A DNA stretch of 5,707 bases from Pseudomonadota bacterium (GTDB taxonomy: Bacteria > Pseudomonadota > Alphaproteobacteria > Azospirillales > Azospirillaceae), in the NCBI GenBank assembly GCA_023411035.1, contig JAEYPE010000047.1, positions 1 through 5,707 on the forward strand, in the 5' to 3' direction. Every line of letters begins with the position of its first letter. The first letter of the stretch is position 1. Shown one piece after another: positions 4,428-5,707 of the stretch. Position numbers and translations under genes: made by a program. The notes beneath the pieces were generated by a model. That model was not told the DNA's origin. It searched no databases and worked only from the letters and a program-made list of their open reading frames with translations.

Positions 4428-5707
4428 TTAGCCGATCCGCCAAGTTTCCGGAGCGTTTTCCAGACGCTTCAGGAGCGCCACGCGCTGCTGCTCGATCTCG
4501 CTCGGCAGGTGGCTGCCGAAGCGGTTGAACAGTTCCTCCTGGTCCTTGGCCTCGGCCTCGGCTTCCTTCCGGTCGATGTCCATGATCTTCCGGAACTTGT
4601 CCTCGGCGAAGTCCAGCCCGGCCCAGTTCAGGTCCTGGTAGCGGGGCATGTAGCCGAACGGGCTCTCCGCCGGCTCCGCCGCACGACCGCGGACGCGATC
4701 GACGATCCAGCGCAGGACGCGCATGTTGTCGCCGAAGCCCGGCCAGACGAACTTGCCGTTCTCGTCCTTGCGGAACCAGTTGACGCGATAGATGCGCGGC
4801 AGGTTCTCCACCTTGCCTTCCATCGACAGCCAATGGTTCCAGTAATCGGCCATGTTGTAGCCGCAGAAGGGCAGCATGGCGAAAGGATCGCGGCGGATGG
4901 CGGCCTGGCCCACGGCGGCGGCGGTCGCCTCCGAGCCCATGGTCGCGGCCCAGTACACGCCCTCACGCCAGTTGTAGGCCTCGAACACCAGCGGGAAGGT
5001 CTTGGACAGGCGGCCGCCGAAGATGAAGGCGGAAATCGGAACGCCCGCGGGGTCTTCCCAGGCCGGATCGATCGACGGGCACTGCGCCGCCGGGGCGGTG
5101 AAGCGCGAGTTCGGATGCGCGGCCGGACGGCCCGAAGCCGGCGTCCAGTCGTTGCCCTGCCAGTCGATCAGGTGGGCCGGCGGCTCGTCGGTCAGGCCCT
5201 CCCACCACACGTCGCCGTCGTCGGTCAGCGCGACGTTGGTGAAGATGACGTTGGCGTGCAGCGTCTTCAGGGCGTTCGGGTTCGACTTCAGGCTGGTGCC
5301 CGGCGCCACGCCGAAGAAGCCGGCCTCCGGGTTGATGGCGCGCAGCGTGCCGTCCGGCTGCGGCTTCACCCAGGCGATGTCGTCGCCGATGGTGCGGACC
5401 TTCCAGCCTTCGAATTCCGCCGGGGGAACCAGCATGGCGAAGTTGGTCTTGCCGCAGGCCGACGGGAAGGCGGCGCCGACATAGGTCTTCTCGCCCTCCG
5501 GGCTTTCCACGCCCAGGATCAGCATGTGCTCGGCCAGCCAGCCCTGCTCGCGGCCCATGGAGGAGGCGATGCGCAGAGCAAAGCACTTCTTGCCGAGCAG
5601 GGCGTTGCCGCCGTAGCCCGAGCCGAAGGAGACGATCGAGTGATCGGCGGGGAAATGGACGATGTACTTGTGCTCGGCGTTGCAGGGCCAGGGAACGTCC
5701 TTCTGGC
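4428..5707 (-). CDS. pckG: Phosphoenolpyruvate carboxykinase, GTP-dependent (5' end outside window)
   Basis: Catalyses oxaloacetate + GTP to phosphoenolpyruvate + GDP + CO2, the entry step of gluconeogenesis, in the cytoplasm. The visible 425 residues are the C-terminal two thirds of a roughly 600-residue family; the frame runs off the right edge with no start. Numbering from the first whole codon: HFPADHSIVSFGSGYGGNAL near 17-35, GTP-class P-loop FPSACGKTN (80-88) with the reactive cysteine, kinase-2 TIGDDIAW (105-112), substrate loop HPNSRF (197-202), GGRL (230-233), lid residues SEATAAA (258-264), and the guanine-binding aromatics NWF (309-311) and KFVWPGFGDN (318-327). The aromatics and the P-loop cysteine mark the GTP type, not the ATP type (PckA). 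One oddity is GGRL where vertebrate enzymes have GGRR; the first arginine, which contacts nucleotide, is kept. The gene ends at TAA (4428-4430) with its own terminator downstream. Confidence 0.96.
   Translation of the reverse strand, partial: QKDVPWPCNAEHKYIVHFPADHSIVSFGSGYGGNALLGKKCFALRIASSMGREQGWLAEHMLILGVESPEGEKTYVGAAFPSACGKTNFAMLVPPAEFEGWKVRTIGDDIAWVKPQPDGTLRAINPEAGFFGVAPGTSLKSNPNALKTLHANVIFTNVALTDDGDVWWEGLTDEPPAHLIDWQGNDWTPASGRPAAHPNSRFTAPAAQCPSIDPAWEDPAGVPISAFIFGGRLSKTFPLVFEAYNWREGVYWAATMGSEATAAAVGQAAIRRDPFAMLPFCGYNMADYWNHWLSMEGKVENLPRIYRVNWFRKDENGKFVWPGFGDNMRVLRWIVDRVRGRAAEPAESPFGYMPRYQDLNWAGLDFAEDKFRKIMDIDRKEAEAEAKDQEELFNRFGSHLPSEIEQQRVALLKRLENAPETWRIG

Noticed and set aside
4207..4833. 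Minus-strand open frame overlapping the pckG 3' end and the intergenic gap
   Set aside because: It is a shifted frame of pckG that also runs through the pckG terminator; no protein features.
1..5707. CRISPR array, insertion sequence, tRNA or defence-system genes
   Set aside because: Looked for repeat-spacer patterns, transposase motifs, terminal inverted repeats and tRNA folds; none was seen. The gene content is housekeeping, motility and cell envelope.

Overview
The window is GC-rich (mostly above 60 % by eye) and looks like ordinary chromosomal DNA of a flagellated alphaproteobacterium. The protein set (a MepM/Csd3-type M23 peptidase, MotA, a FemAB-like transferase and a GTP-type PEP carboxykinase) would suit Azospirillum or a relative in the Rhodospirillales. 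That placement is inference from gene content and composition, not a database match.

Layout: positions 1-510 hold no convincing gene, but they carry several inverted repeats, a T6 terminator-like site and a probable promoter. A secreted M23 peptidoglycan endopeptidase runs rightward (about 577-1920). The other genes all run leftward, listed here in their transcription order from the right edge: the 3' part of pckG (GTP-dependent PEP carboxykinase, 5' end outside the window) and a strong intrinsic terminator with a UUCG-loop hairpin; then a 325-bp gap with a possible promoter and operator and a 13-bp tandem repeat; then motA, a FemAB/GNAT-like transferase gene starting 16 bp after motA, and a 58-codon gene for a small charged helical protein. 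This last gene converges on the M23 gene with only 22 bp between the stop codons.

How the genes work together: motA, the FemAB-like gene and the small ORF look like one leftward transcription unit, insulated from pckG by the terminator. MotA is the cytoplasmic-membrane stator subunit of the flagellar motor. Its partner MotB, which anchors to peptidoglycan, is not in the window. The M23 hydrolase and the FemAB-like transferase both suggest cell-envelope or peptidoglycan work, but a functional link to motility is only suggested by adjacency. PckG belongs to gluconeogenesis and is probably unrelated.

I did not find a new defence system, mobile element, CRISPR array or RNA gene. The points most worth checking are non-coding: the 13-bp repeat array in the motA leader, the inverted repeat over the predicted motA promoter, the inverted repeat touching the -35 hexamer upstream of the M23 gene, and the start-codon-bearing 15-bp repeat at the front of the FemAB-like gene.
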